64,000 bases of DNA from Lucinisca nassula. Its lineage: Eukaryota; Mollusca; Bivalvia; Lucinida; Lucinidae. Made by a program: the position numbers and the translations under genes. The notes under the pieces are model-generated. The model saw only the letters and a program-made list of their open reading frames with translations. It had not been told where the DNA came from and searched no databases. The stretch spans positions 168,256,652 through 168,320,651 of the forward strand of contig OY757012.1 of the NCBI GenBank assembly GCA_963580285.1, read 5' to 3'. How positions within the stretch are numbered: the first letter of the stretch is position 1; every line of letters starts with the position of its first letter. Below, piece after piece: positions 42,736 to 54,459 of the stretch.

Positions 42736-45700
42736 ATATTTAGCTCACCTGTCACGTAGTGACAAGGTGAGCTTTTGTGATCACTTTTTGTCCGTCTTCC
42801 GTCGTGCGTGCGTGCATCCGTAAACAATTTCAAATAAGTATATCTCTAATACCCCATGGTCAATCTTGATCAAATTTCATGAGAAGCATCATCAGGTAGG
42901 GGGAAAGGCTGCATAAGGTTTTTGGGCTGATCAGATTGGAATTCTGGTTGCCATGGCAACATATAGCTCCCATAGATTTACAATGGAAAAAAATTAAAAT
43001 ATCTTTTTCTCTGAAACCACAAGGCCCAGAGCTTAGTTATTTAGCATGTATTAACGGCCAGTGGTCACCTACATAATTCCTGCCAATCATGCCCCTGGGG
43101 TCCAAATTGGCCACGCCCGGGGGCCCCTTCGCTCCGATAGACTCATAATGGAACAAAAAGCTTCAAAAATCTTCTTCTCATAAACCACAGGGCCCAGAGC
43201 TTAGATATTTAGCATGTAGCAACGGCAAGTGGTCAACTACATAATTCCTGCCAATCATGCCCCTGGGGTCCAAACGGGCCACGCCCCGGGGCTCTTTAGC
43301 TCCTTTAGACTCATAATCGAAAAAAAGCTTCAAAAATCTTCTTCTCTGAAACCACAGGGCCCAGAGCTGAGATATTTGGCATGTAGCAACGGCAAGTGGT
43401 CACCTACATAATTCCTGCCAATCATGCCCCTGGAGTCCAAATTGGCCACACCCCGGGGCCCCTTAGCTCCCATAGACTCATAATGGAAAAAAAGCTTAAA
43501 AAATCTTCTCTGAAACCACAGGGCCCAGAACTTAGATATTTAGCATGTAGCAACGGCCAGTCGTCACCTACATAATTCCTGCCAATCATGCCCCTGGGTT
43601 CCAAATTGGCGATGCCCCGGGGCCCCTTCGCTCCCATAGACTCATAAAGAACAAAAAGCTTCAAAAATCTTCTTCTCTGAAACCACAGGGCCCAGAGCTT
43701 AGATATTTAGCATGTAGCAACGGCAATTGGTCACCTACATAATTCCTGCCAATCATGCCCCTGGGTTCCAAAAGGGCTACGCCCCGGGGCCCTTTAGCTC
43801 CGATAGACTCATAATGGAACAAAAAGCTTCAAAAATCTTCTTCTCAGAAACCACAGGGCCCAGAGCTTAGATATTTAGCATGTAGCAACGGCAAGTGGTC
43901 ACCTACATAATTCCTGCCAATCATGCCCCTGGAGTCCAAATTGGCCACACCCCGGGGCCCCTTAGCTCCCATAGACTCATAATGGAAAAAAAGCTTAAAA
44001 AATCTTCTCTGAAACCACAGGGCCCAGAACTTAGATATTTAGCATGTAGCAACGGCCAGTCGTCACCTACATAATTCCTGCCAATCATGCCCCTGGGTTC
44101 CAAATTGGCGATGCCCCGGGGCCCCTTCGCTCACATAGACTCATAAAGAACAAAAAGCTTCAAAAATCTTCTTCTCTGAAACCACAGGGCCCAGAGCTTA
44201 GATATTTAGCATGTAGCAACGGCAATTGGTCACCTACATAATTCCTGCCAATCATGCCCCTGGGTTCAAAAAGGGCTACGCCCCGGGGCCCTTTAGCTCC
44301 GATAGACTCATAATGGAACAAAAAGCTTCAAAAATCTTCTTCTCAGAAACCACAGGGCCCAGAACTTAGATATTTAGCATGTAGCAACGGCAAGTGGTCA
44401 CCTACATTATTCCTGCCAATCATGCCCCTGGGGTCCAAACGGGCCACGCCCCGGGGCCCTTTAGCTCCTATAGACTCATAATCGAAAAAAGCTTCAAAAA
44501 TCTTCTTCCCTGATTGGCATGTAGCAAAGGCAAGTGGTCACCTACATAATTCCTGCCAATCATGCCCCTGGGGTCCAAATTGGCCACACCCCGGGGCCCC
44601 TTAGCTCCCATAGACTCATAATGGAAAAAAGCTTAAAAAATCTTCTTCTCTAAAACCACAGGGCCCAGAACTTAGATATTTAGCATGTAGCAACGGCCAG
44701 TGGTCACCTACATAATTCCTGCCAATCATGCCCCTGGTTTCCAAATTGGCGACGCCCCGGGGCCCCTTCGCTCCCATAGACTCATAATTGAACAAAAAGC
44801 TTCAAAAATCTTCTCCTCTGAAACCACAGGGCCCAGAGCTTAGATATTTAGCACGTAGCAACGGCAAGTGGTCACCTATATAATTCCTGCCAATCATGCC
44901 CCTGGGGTCCAAAAGGGCCATGCCCCGGGGCCTCTTAGCTCCTTAAGACTCATAATGGAAAAAAAAGCTTCAAAAATCTTCTTCTCTGAAACTACAGGGC
45001 CAAGAGCTTAGATATTTAGCATGAATCAATGGCAAGTGGTCACCTACATAAATCCTGCCAATCATGCCCGTGGGGTCCAAATGGGCCACGCCCCGGGGCC
45101 CCTTAGCTCCCATAGACTCAGAATGGAAAAAAGATTCAAAAATCTACTTCTCTGAAACCACAGGGCCCAGAGCTTAGATAATTAGCATGTAGCAATGGCA
45201 AGTGGTCACCTACATAATTCCTGCCAATCATGCCCCTGGGGTCCAAACGGGCCACGCCCTGGGGCCCTTTAGCTCCTATAGACTCATAATGGAAAAAAGC
45301 TTAAAAAATCTTCTTCTCTGAAATCACAGCGCCCAGAGCTTAGATATATAGTACGTAGCAACGACAAGTGGTCACCTATATAATTCCTGCCAATCATGCC
45401 CCTGGGGTCCAAAAGGGCCACGCCCCGGGGCCCCTTAGCTCCTATAGACTCATAATGGAAAAAAAAAGCTTCAAAAATCTTCTTCTCTGAAACCACAGGG
45501 CCCAGAGCTTAGATATTTAGCATGTAGCAATGGCAAGTGGTCACCTACATAAATCCTGCCAATCATGCCCGTGGGGTCCAAATGGGCCACGCCCCGGGGC
45601 CCCTTAGCTCACATAGACTCATAATGGAAAAAAGATCAAAAAAAATCTTCTTCTTTGAAACCACAGGGCCCAGAGCTTAGATATTTGGCATGTAGCGACG

Positions 45701-45789
45701 GCAAGTGGTCACCTACAGAATTCCTGCCAATCATGCACCTGGGGTCCAAACAGGTGAGCGATATAGGGCCATTGGGCCCTCTTGTTGTG
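42736..45789 (+). mobile_element. Tandem-core element (HINE-like), family g
   Basis: The 5' end has the hairpin AGCTCACCTGTCACG/TAGTGACAAGGTGAGC. The 3' end has CAGGTGAGCGATAT (matching the 5' subterminal repeat) and a stem-loop AGGGCCATTGGGCCCT followed by CTTG. The core, about 42900-45780, is around 17 units of 167 bp (CCTGCCAATCATGCCCCTGG). T on both sides fits a T/T insertion as in Helentrons. Minus-strand ORFs of 60-80 codons are frames through the units. Confidence 0.7.
42900..45780 (+). repeat. 167-bp tandem array with a higher-order duplication
   Basis: Unit starts measured near 43081, 43249, 43416, 43580, 43747, 43915 and 44079. A three-unit block (about 43421-43919) is repeated nearly exactly at 43920-44418, showing recent duplication within the array. 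Confidence 0.85.
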
Positions 45790-46075
45790 TAACATAGCTG
45801 GCGTGGTGACCTGCTTCACGTAACGTCTTTGTGTTCGCCATGAAGAACCCATGATGGCGAAACGTTGATGTTAATGCCTGACAAAGATTATTTCGTGTTA
45901 GTGTTGATTTACTATACAAAATTACTTAATTCACTTTAATGAAAATCTATCAAAGGGTTCCGGCCCCGGCCCATTGGGGCTTAACACACGCACAAAACCC
46001 TAACAGAATCATCAGAACCAAAATATTATAGCGCACAGCCTGATGTAAAACAGCTTTTTCCGAGATGGGGGCTAC

Positions 46076-46139
46076 TCTTAAAGGAAAGAATTTGCTCCCG
46101 GGGGAAGCAAATTCCTCGGAGCAAATTCTTTCCTTTAAG
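46076..46139. repeat. Inverted duplication TTAAAGGAAAGAATTTGCTC
   Basis: AAGGAAAGAATTTGCTCC faces GGAGCAAATTCTTTCCTT. Halves recur at 47104-47140 and 48005-48035. Confidence 0.7.
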
Positions 46140-46435
46140 TTTGTTTGTTTGTTTGATTTACGGTTTAACGCCCCCGTCAACACTGTAAAGGTCATTTTGG
46201 AGACGTTGCTTCCAATTGTGTGGGACTTTTACCCGACATTGAGATGAAATGACATCTCAAGTCCTGTCGCCCAATGAAACCAATAGGGTTTATTAGCATG
46301 GACGGTCCGCCTCGCACCGCGGTTCCTGGACAGACTTAGATCCTCTAAGCGGTTTACCAGTACTAGTGCGCGGGCCGGATTCAGCTCTTCGTGGAAGCAT
46401 CATGCAGCCCATATATTTCTTCAAGCCCCTCCTTA
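46140..46435 (-). mobile_element. SINE P copy, minus
   Basis: Begins with the TTTG tail and CGGTTTAACGCCCCCGTC, ends TTTCTTCAAGCCCC. Flanks TCCTTTAAG and TCCTTAAG suggest an imperfect duplication. Confidence 0.85.
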
Positions 46436-46734
46436 AGAACAGCCCATATATAATATGTAATGGAGAACACTATTATTTAGGTGCTTTCTCTTTACTGCAA
46501 ATATTTTACATTACGCACATGCGTAATATGCGTAATGGGCGTTACTCCTATGAAAGATCCCTTCCCAAACGAGTGATAGCATATTTGTGTTTGTCATTCC
46601 TGTAACGACCTTTTCGTATGCTACAACCGCTCGTGCCTAAATGACGTAATTGTATCTCAGTGACCTCACGTGCTGTTGTCAAAATTAAAGGGGCGCTTCA
46701 GCTATCAGAGAGGCACATAATCAATGAGACTTTG

Positions 46735-47045
46735 TTTGTTTGTTTGATTTGAGGTTTAACGTCCCCGTCAACACTGAAGGTCATTTTCGAGACGTTGCTG
46801 CCAATTTTGCGGGACTTTTACCCGACATTGAGATGAAATGACATCTCAAGTCCTGTCACCCAATGAAACCAAATAGGGTTTATAAGTATGGACGGTCTGA
46901 CTCGTGCGCACCGCTTTGCCTGGGCAGGCTATGATCCTCTAAGCGGTTTACAAGTACTCTTGTGCGGGTCGGAATCAGCTCTGCGTGGAAGCATTATGCA
47001 GCCCATATATTTCTTCAAGTCCCGATGGGCGGCGGTCGAATCAGT
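46735..47045 (-). mobile_element. SINE P copy, minus
   Basis: TTTGTTTGATTTGAGG tail, GTTTAACGTCCCCGTC, ends TTTCTTCAAGTCCCGATGGG. Confidence 0.85.
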
Positions 47046-47137
47046 GAGGCACTGCATGCGAAAAAGTGCACATCGCAAAATGGAAAGATTGTTTGTTTGA
47101 TTTGAAGCAAATTCCTCGAAGCAAATTCTTTCCTTTA

Positions 47138-47425
47138 AGTTTGTTTGTTTGATTTGAGGTTTAACGTCCCCGTCAACACTGTAAAGGTCATTTTGGAGAC
47201 GTTGCTTCCAATTTTGTGTGACATTTACCCGGCATCGAGATGAAATGACATCTCAAGCCCTGTCGCCTAATGAAACCAATACTGAATAGGGTTTATAAAC
47301 ATGGATGGCCCGACTCACACCAGCTTAGATCCTCTAAGCTGTTTACCAGTACTATAGTGCGCAGTCGGTTTCAGCTCTGCATGGAAGCATCATGCAGCCC
47401 ATCTATTTCTTCAAGCCCCGAATGG
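47138..47425 (-). mobile_element. SINE P copy, minus
   Basis: Same structure, with an internal deletion around the ACCGCTTTGCC segment (reads CACACCAGCTTAGATCC). Confidence 0.85.
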
Positions 47426-47436
47426 AAAGAACTTGT

Positions 47437-47712
47437 GTGTTTGTTTGATCTGAGGTTCAACGTCCTCGTCAACACTGAATAGGTCATTTTGGAATCGTTG
47501 CTTCCAATTTTTTATGACTTTTACCCGACACGGAGTTGGAACGATATCTGAGCCCTGTCGCCCAATGAAACCAAAAGGGTTTATAAGCATGGTCAGACCG
47601 ACTCGCATCGCTTTGCCTGGGCAGGCTTAGATCCTCTAAGCGGTTTACCAGTACTCGTGTGAAGTCAATTTCAGCTTATGCAACCCATTTATTTCTTCAA
47701 GCCCCAATGGGC
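47437..47712 (-). mobile_element. SINE P copy, minus
   Basis: Diverged copy (GAGGTTCAACGTCCTCG), ending TTCTTCAAGCCCCAATGG. It is the third P in tandem within 1 kb. Confidence 0.8.
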
Positions 47713-47713
47713 G

Positions 47714-47731
47714 GGGTGGGGGGGGGGGGGG
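47714..47731. repeat. Poly-G run
   Basis: About 18 G residues after the 5' end of a SINE P, broken by one T near the start. Confidence 0.9.
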
Positions 47732-47739
47732 GCAAAAAT

Positions 47740-48900
47740 GGAAAGAAGTGTTAGCGCTAAAGAAGACTTCAAGAGACCAATAAATCGGTATTATCATTGC
47801 GACAAGGTCAGATCAAACTCGGTCTCAAGCTGTCCAAAGCTGACCAGACTGTGCGTATGTGCAAGCTGACAGGTCTCTCGCAAACAGCCGAACGGGTTGT
47901 GCCCTGGCATGACTCATGCTTGCTGTTCAATGCTGGGGTCATATTGTTTCACTGCGTCGGTTGCGAGTTCACATTTGTAACGCCTCAGTGAGTCCAGTTT
48001 ATTATGAAAGGAAAGAATTTGCTCCCGGGGAGCAAATGCGCCATAAAGTGAAAACAGGCTATCTCATCTTCGCCGTAGTCAGCTGTTGAGCGACGGCGGC
48101 AAATGCGGTTTTTTTTTTTTTTGCAGGTGCACATTTGAAACGCCTCGTTTCTTGGTCCCTTACACATGTAGCTTATTTACCAATGATGCCTCTTTCCCTG
48201 TAAATAAATTGGCACGTTCCCGTGCTCCACATAAAGCCAGGGTTGCCCCTTTCATTGTTCGACCACGAGACTGCCTCAAGAACGCTGAAAAAGTATGGGA
48301 TATGTTGGTAAGAGTGCCGACTCATGATCATAAGGTCTCTCATCACTGTGGTTCGAGCCTTGCTCCAGTCATACGTGAGACGCTAAGTTCTGCAACTGAA
48401 GGTCGTGTTTTTTGTTTTGTTTTTTTTTTGTAGGGGACTTGGGCGCAATATATCATTTTGTAATCAAAGCAGCGAGACATCGGCGACGGCGCTGCGTACA
48501 GACGTATCGTCGACGTCGAGGTATCCTGGATGCTACTGTGTCTAAAATCTTTAAAAGGCGGAAGGCAGCGTGACATCGGCGTATGCGCTGCGTGGAGACG
48601 TAGCGTCGGCGTCGATGTACCCTGGATGTTACTGTGCCTGGCTAAAGAGATTTCTGTAAATTTATCTTAGTTTGAGAGCAGCGTGACATCGATGTCGGGG
48701 CTGCGTAAAGTCGTAGCGTTGAAGTCGATGTATCCGGGACGCGGCTTTAGCTGGGATGTATAAATGAAGAAAGCCATTGCTGCAGGGTAATACGACATTT
48801 TTTCAGTTAGAGGGGTGTACGTTCCTTTGGGTGAGTCTACTGGTTAAAATAGGGGTGTGTGGTTGATTTATCTTTATTATTTAACAAACATTACTGTTGT
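47740..48900. other. No recognised gene; decayed repeats
   Basis: Includes a tRNA-like degenerate segment near 48290-48400 and three loosely repeated blocks with GCAGCGTGACATCGG / GTCGATGTA words at 48470-48730. The ORF at 48086-48433 lacks any recognisable domain. Confidence 0.35.
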
Positions 48901-48904
48901 GTAT

Positions 48905-48985
48905 ATGTCAAGCAAACAGTGCAGACACAGGTGAGACGCTGCATTATGCATCATCGGGCATCTTATCCGGATCTGCACTGCTTGT
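48905..48985. repeat. Family N palindrome, decayed
   Basis: AAGCAAACAGTGCAGACAC faces GATCTGCACTGCTTG. Confidence 0.55.
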
Positions 48986-49038
48986 CTTTGTTCCATTTCT
49001 AGGACGCCAGGCTTATATGGATTAAACCAGATTCGCAC

Positions 49039-49303
49039 ATCGGCCCCCGCCCATCGGGACTTGAAGAAATAGATGGGCTGCATGATGCTTCCACACAGAA
49101 CTGAAACCGACCGCCTGCCCAGGCCAAGCGTTGTGTGTCGGACCGTCCTTGCTTATAAACCCAATTAGTTCCATTCGGCGACAGGGCTTGAGATGTCATT
49201 TCTTCTCAACGTCGGGTAAAAGACCCACAAAATTGGAAGCAACGTCTCCAAAATGACCTATACAATGTTGACTGGGACGTTAAACCTCAAATCAAACAAA
49301 CAA
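49039..49303 (+). mobile_element. SINE P copy with 15-bp duplication
   Basis: Flanked by AAACCAGATTCGCAC at 49024-49038 and 49304-49318. Internally deleted between the GACCGCC and CTGCCCAGG segments. Confidence 0.9.
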
Positions 49304-49319
49304 AAACCAGATTCGCACG

Positions 49320-50395
49320 TGATTGAGATATAATGTGTGAGCAGAGAGTTTCCTTTTAGAAATTGAATGGACGTCCCCGCTCTTGCCCGATCCAGTAAGG
49401 ACAGTGGTTAAAACTGACTTTAGGTGTACGTCGCCTCATTGGTTGGTGTCTGAGGAAACCCGAGTTAAGAATCACCCCGATGCTCATATTCCAATATGGC
49501 ATTATTCCTATTCACTCTTATGAGATGGCTGTTTCAGTTGCCGATGGTCTCTAGTTTTAAATTTTTAATGTTGAAATGCATGTATTCCCAGCACAAAGGT
49601 GTGTATCGCGCTGACACTCAGGGGAAGCCATGTAACACACGCAGACTGGGAAAGGGCAAAGTGACGAAGCTGTGGTAATATTTGTCTCATATTTAAGTGT
49701 TTGGAGTATAACAGCCTAGTCAACGTTATTTTTGGTATACCAAACTACCATTAAGAGCGAAACAGACCGGCCCGTTTTGCGCCGATCAGTGGCGTCGTAA
49801 ACAACTGACATGAATACAAGTCTTGTGTGGTGAGGCGACTTGCTTGGTGTGAGCATATAAATGTACAAAGGATAGTCAGTGTTCTAAAACTTAACATTAC
49901 ACTAGAGTGTACGGCACTCGACGCCAATGCTCGATGCATTACGCGCCCGGTCTCTTCAGGGCCTTAACCGTCAGCTAGTTTTATTCATACTGACATACTG
50001 CTTCAGGGTCGTTCGTCTGTGCGTGCGTGCGCCCGTCTGTCCGTTACGCTTTTTGATGCATGTCATAACTTTTAAACCTTGTATGCTAGGGCGATGTGTT
50101 TCAAAAATACCAGCTCTTATTTTGTTTTCCTTTCGCAGCAAATACAGCACATGCAAAGCAAGCGTTTTGCCGCCTACTGTATAATGCAAGACGCGGGCCT
50201 ATACATGCATCTCTGGTCACACATGCTGATATACTTCATCGAGATTACAGCCAAAAACGAATTTGTCGAAGGTCATAATTAATCCCTGCCTCCTTTAAAA
50301 TACTACAGTATGCAAAATGTTGAAAACGAAACTAAAGGAGCACAAACAAAGGTTCAATGTTTCTCGCAAAAGCAGAGATAAATAATCCTCTTCGC
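49320..50395. other. No recognised gene
   Basis: AT-balanced DNA with overlapping short ORFs on both strands near 49930-50280, none with recognisable content. It lies just inside the right terminal array of element C. Confidence 0.35.
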
Positions 50396-50584
50396 GTTTA
50401 CCGTTAATCTTTTTCACGCTCGCGATCACGCTCGCGTTGCGCGAGCTCACGTTTGTTCTCCACGCTTCACGCAAAACCCACGCTAGTTCCACGATTACTC
50501 CACGGAAAACCCACGCTAAAAAGTCACGTGACATTCGAAATTCGTCACGCAAGAACGTGGGGGATAGTAAGATTTCCAAGACTG

Positions 50585-52127
50585 TACTGTATATGAGGTA
50601 GTAGGGAAATTAAGAGTGAGAGGAGGCAATTTTGGATGAAAGATTCTGTATTATACTCACTCAAAGGCCTTTAAAAATTTAGCCTAGATTAAACCAGGCG
50701 TTTGTAAATTGCACCAAGAAGCCTAATTAAATTTTACAGGTTTAAAGATATCACTGGTCAATGCTCAGGAGCAAACATCTGGTCTTAATTAGTGAGCACT
50801 CGCAGGTAATTACATGCACTATGGTGAGCAAGTATCACATGTCATGTCCCGAAAGCGGAAATGTTCAATACCCAAGCTCATTAAAAAGCATTGATAACTT
50901 TGGCACTGTTAATTTGAATAATTCATATTATATAAAGCCTAGGGTTTATGTTGATTCATGTCTCCTAGCTGATCGGGAGCCACACTGCCCAAAAGAGGAT
51001 CACACGAGAACACGCCGGGACTGGGCATGGATCCACCACAAGAAAAATCCATCGCCAGGCCTCTCCAGAGGGTGTGAGGCAAACGGGAAATCAGGACCAG
51101 ATGTAACGCTGGGGTTTGCGGTCTTAGGACTTTGGCACTGAGCAGCGTTGCGTCAAAATCCTGGCTGATCGAGAACCACACAACCCAAAGGAGAATGGCA
51201 CACAAACACACTAGCAAACAAAAGGCTCTCCTTCAGGAATGCACATAGATGAGTGGGACAGAAATAAGAAACAATAGGCCTTATCACATCTCTTTGTTTT
51301 TCTCTCTCTTTTTATTTTTTATTTTATTTTTTTTTTTTTTTTCGCAAATTTCGCTTTCGAATAAAGGATGTACATTATAAGGTTACCCAAACGGAATGAT
51401 CTGGGGGCCCACAAAAGGACCCTTTTATAAACACCCGACTAGCAGAACAATCGCAGGAAGGCCCTTTCTAAGCACACATGGTATTGCTTCTGTTCCTCCC
51501 TTGACAAATGAATACGGTCCCTATAATAGTGCCTGCGGAGACAACCATCGCTGTCCCAATTTTGCCCTCGGAAAATATGAAACGCTGTCCCACAAGTCAA
51601 CATCATAGCTCGCCACGCGCATACCACCACGGCCGAAAAACCGAACCTCGCCTGGTACATCAAACAGCCCTCGGTACTGCCCTTGTCGTTAAACATAAGA
51701 ATCACCAAAGACAGCAAATCGCGCCATGACCGTAATTAAAACGGACGGTCAAGACGGCCAAATATTTATACAGATAAGGGAAATTAACTAACTAACTAGG
51801 GCATGACTAAGCGCGACCCTGAAGGAGGGCATCAACACACAACCACCCACGCAAAACTAAAACAACACACATCCACCCACGCAATGCTCAATTAGGTAGA
51901 TATAGGGAAAGTTGTAGAATATTTGTAGAGTAGGAATCCCGTAGAGAGGATAGTATAGGAAAAGAGAGATAAAAAACCTGAAGATAGAAGAAGAAGAGTT
52001 TTTTCTCAAAAAGCGATTTCAAACATTGTTAACTGTAAATATGACACATAAAAACAAGATCGCATAGGAGTGCTCAACTGCGCACATGCGCAGGCGGACG
52101 CTTGTATGCGACCTACATGATTATATG
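50585..52127. other. Body of element A (left part), unassigned
   Basis: Contains the longest unassigned ORF in A (50761-51141 plus, 126 codons, reading HTRTRRDWAWIHHKKNPSPG) and overlapping 92-codon minus frames. No known domain recognised. Poly-T at about 51320-51342. Confidence 0.3.
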
Positions 52128-52875
52128 GGTGACAGGACATCTCGGCCCCTAACAAACTCGGCCCCTACAAACTCGGCCCCTGACAAACTCGGCCCCCAAA
52201 ATATGAAGATGTATATATTAATGTTGGAATTGACTTATTATCAAACTTTACACATATTTTAATGTACATATGCCCAATTATTTTCGTTTTTGGCAATTTT
52301 TCCAATATATTTGAATAGGCGCGTTTTCTTAATGAGCCATCTGATCAGGATCTAAACTGTTTGCCATTGTTTGATAGTCTTAGCGAAGGAGGTAGTTCTA
52401 ACAAAACCCACAAACTGTTTTTATGTTGATACAATATACATAATCTAAACCGAAGTTTTATTCAATGTTGAAACTATTCCATAAGTGTGTACGCGCTATG
52501 CTGATATGTTTACATGAAACATGTGCATTGTTTGTTTTGTCTTGCATGTGCTGCATTTCAGAGATGAATTTTATTTTTCTGCTGTTCATGAAAGTATGAA
52601 AGCAGCGGTTCGCCTGCAAAGTAACTTGACCTTAAAGGGGTTCATGTAAACTTTGCTAGCCATGTCGAACTTACTGCAGTTGGTTAAAGTTAATACATGG
52701 ATTTATATAGGAACTTGATAGTTATTTCCCCATAAAATAAAAACTAATAAAAATATCTTTTCTGTGCCAGCGGCTTATGATTTTTCATTCTTTTTTTTAA
52801 TATTCACAATGAAATTTTATGAACAACGTTTTGGTCCTTTTTACATATATTTGGAAGTACACTCTAAATGTATAG

Positions 52876-53184
52876 TTAGTTTGTTTGTTTTGATTGATTT
52901 GAGGTTTAACGTCCCCGTCAACACTGTAAAGGTCATTTTGGAGACGTTGCTTCCAATTTTGTGTTACCCAATATTTGAGATGAAATGACATCTCAAGTCC
53001 TGCCGCCCAATGATACCAATAGGGTTTATAAGCATGTACGGGCCGACTCGCACCGCTTTGCCTGGGCAGGCTTAGATCCTCTAAGCGGTTTACCAGTACT
53101 CGTGTGCGGGTCGGTTTCAGCTCTGCGTGGAAGCATCATGCAGCCCATCTATTACTTCAAGCCCCGATGGGCGGGGGCGAAATT
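52876..53184 (-). mobile_element. SINE P copy with 9-bp duplication
   Basis: Flanked by AATGTATAG at 52867-52875 and 53185-53193. Full length. Confidence 0.9.
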
Positions 53185-53385
53185 AATGTATAGAATATAT
53201 AGTAAAACTACTGAATGACGCGACAAAAACTGATGAATTTATTTTCATAACTTTTTTTTGTAAACTGTTATTTCTTTTCTGTGCCAGCAAATTTATTGTG
53301 AACACGTCCATATAAATTTTGAAAAATGAAAATGAAAATAATTTGGTCCTTTTTGAAAATGAAATACACTACCCACTTTTTTCTA

Positions 53386-53498
53386 TTTTTCTTTTTCTTT
53401 GGATCAGATGTTGCCCAGATTGTGAGTACTCGATAGTAGCATCGAGGCGATCCTATCGAGCCCTCGTAATCTATGTTTCGAGCAAAAATAAGAAAAAT
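53386..53498. repeat. Family M hairpin, decayed
   Basis: GAGTACTCGATAGTAGCATCG faces TCGAGCCCTCG; the outer word GAGCAAAAATAAG is kept. Confidence 0.45.
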
Positions 53499-53708
53499 AT
53501 CATAATAATTCATCTTCAAATTTCCATTTCTCGCCAAACAATTGATGATGTATTTGTATAGGAGTGTTTTCGTAATGAACGTCGCCAACGCACAATCAGA
53601 TCATGGAGAACTATGTATATCATGAACTATATTGTTTTCTATAGGTTTACATTTGTTTTTACACTGGAAATGTAAATATCACAAAAAACGCCTATTCTAA
53701 AATATTGA

Positions 53709-54003
53709 CATTACGAAAACACGCCTATACAAATACATTGTTAACTTTACCGCCGAAAAACGAACATTTTAAAATGAAAAATTGTAATATTTTTTTCTTA
53801 TTTCTGCTCAAAATATAGATTGTGGGGACTTATAGATTGGTGGGACTCGTTAGAACCGCTTCGAAGCGGTTCTAACGAGTACCCACAATATATATTTTGT
53901 AGCAGAATTTGGAAAAATAAGGTTTACCCTTGTAAACCACAGTATTCCTATATAAAAGTGGCGTTCAAGGGGGTCAACATTATAAATGCGTGTTTTGTGA
54001 TGT
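53709..54003. mobile_element. Family M MITE, nearly complete
   Basis: ATTACGAAAACACGCCTAT at the left and GCGTGTTTTGTGAT at the right. Central hairpin 53796-53912 with the perfect core ACCGCTTCGAAGCGGT, then AAGGTTTACCCTTGTAAACC. Serves as reference for the split copy at 731-1924. A poly-C run follows at 54004-54025. Confidence 0.75.
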
Positions 54004-54056
54004 TTCCCCCCCCCCCCCCCCCCCCAATATGAAAATTTTCAGATGAAACATAAATG

Positions 54057-54310
54057 TATTTTTCTTATTTCTGCTACAAACATAGATTGTGGGTACTCGC
54101 TAGAACCCATTGACAAGGCGATTCTAACAAGTACCAACAATCTATGTTTTTGAGCAAACAGATTGCATCGACGACGCGGTTCTTACAAGAACCAACAATC
54201 TATGTTTTGGAGAAGAAAAAATGAAAAATAATATAAACCCTTGTAAAGCCAAGTTTTTCTGTATAAAAATGTGGTTGCAGGTGGTCAAAATTATATAGGC
54301 ATGTTTTTGT
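54057..54310. mobile_element. Family M MITE, partly duplicated hairpin
   Basis: Hairpin arms around GTACTCGCTAGAACCC, with a second right arm (GGTTCTTACAAGAACC) at about 54175-54215, then the typical right half ending GGCATGTTTTTGTGATGT. Confidence 0.6.
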
Positions 54311-54459
54311 GATGTCACTTAATTGTAATACCGTCCCAATTACAGCATCGGTTTCCGCGATCTTTTATCGTGGATAAGGTTTCGTATTAAAAACGATAAA
54401 TTTGCTCATACTTTCTGTGAAACTATCTATCCACTTTCCAAATTGATTATCGGAAACAA

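Larger units (their letters stand above)
39601..50584. mobile_element. 11-kb TA-flanked element C (composite)
   Basis: Left end CAGTCGTCGAAATCTTAC, right end the complement of CAGTCTTGGAAATCTTAC, each next to TA. Both ends continue into related GC-rich arrays of CCACGCT, TTCCACG and ACGTTTG words (39610-39800 and 50400-50570). The similarity of roughly 150-bp ends supports a single element. TA plus CAGT suggests Tc1/mariner. It contains several SINE P copies, a tandem-core element and a TTAA MITE. The exact outer boundary is uncertain because the left flank was reshaped by hAT H. Confidence 0.55.

Noticed and set aside
43422..45496. Repeated minus-strand ORFs in the 167-bp array
   Set aside because: Length multiples follow the repeat period. 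There is no start context or conservation beyond the DNA repeat.
42900..45780. Regular 167-bp array as a CRISPR array
   Set aside because: Units are fully tandem with no unique spacers of constant size and no cas genes. The context is a eukaryotic mobile element.
50761..51141. 126-codon ORF as a host gene
   Set aside because: No recognisable domain, no splice-site pattern I can defend, and it lies inside a composite mobile element. Left as unassigned.
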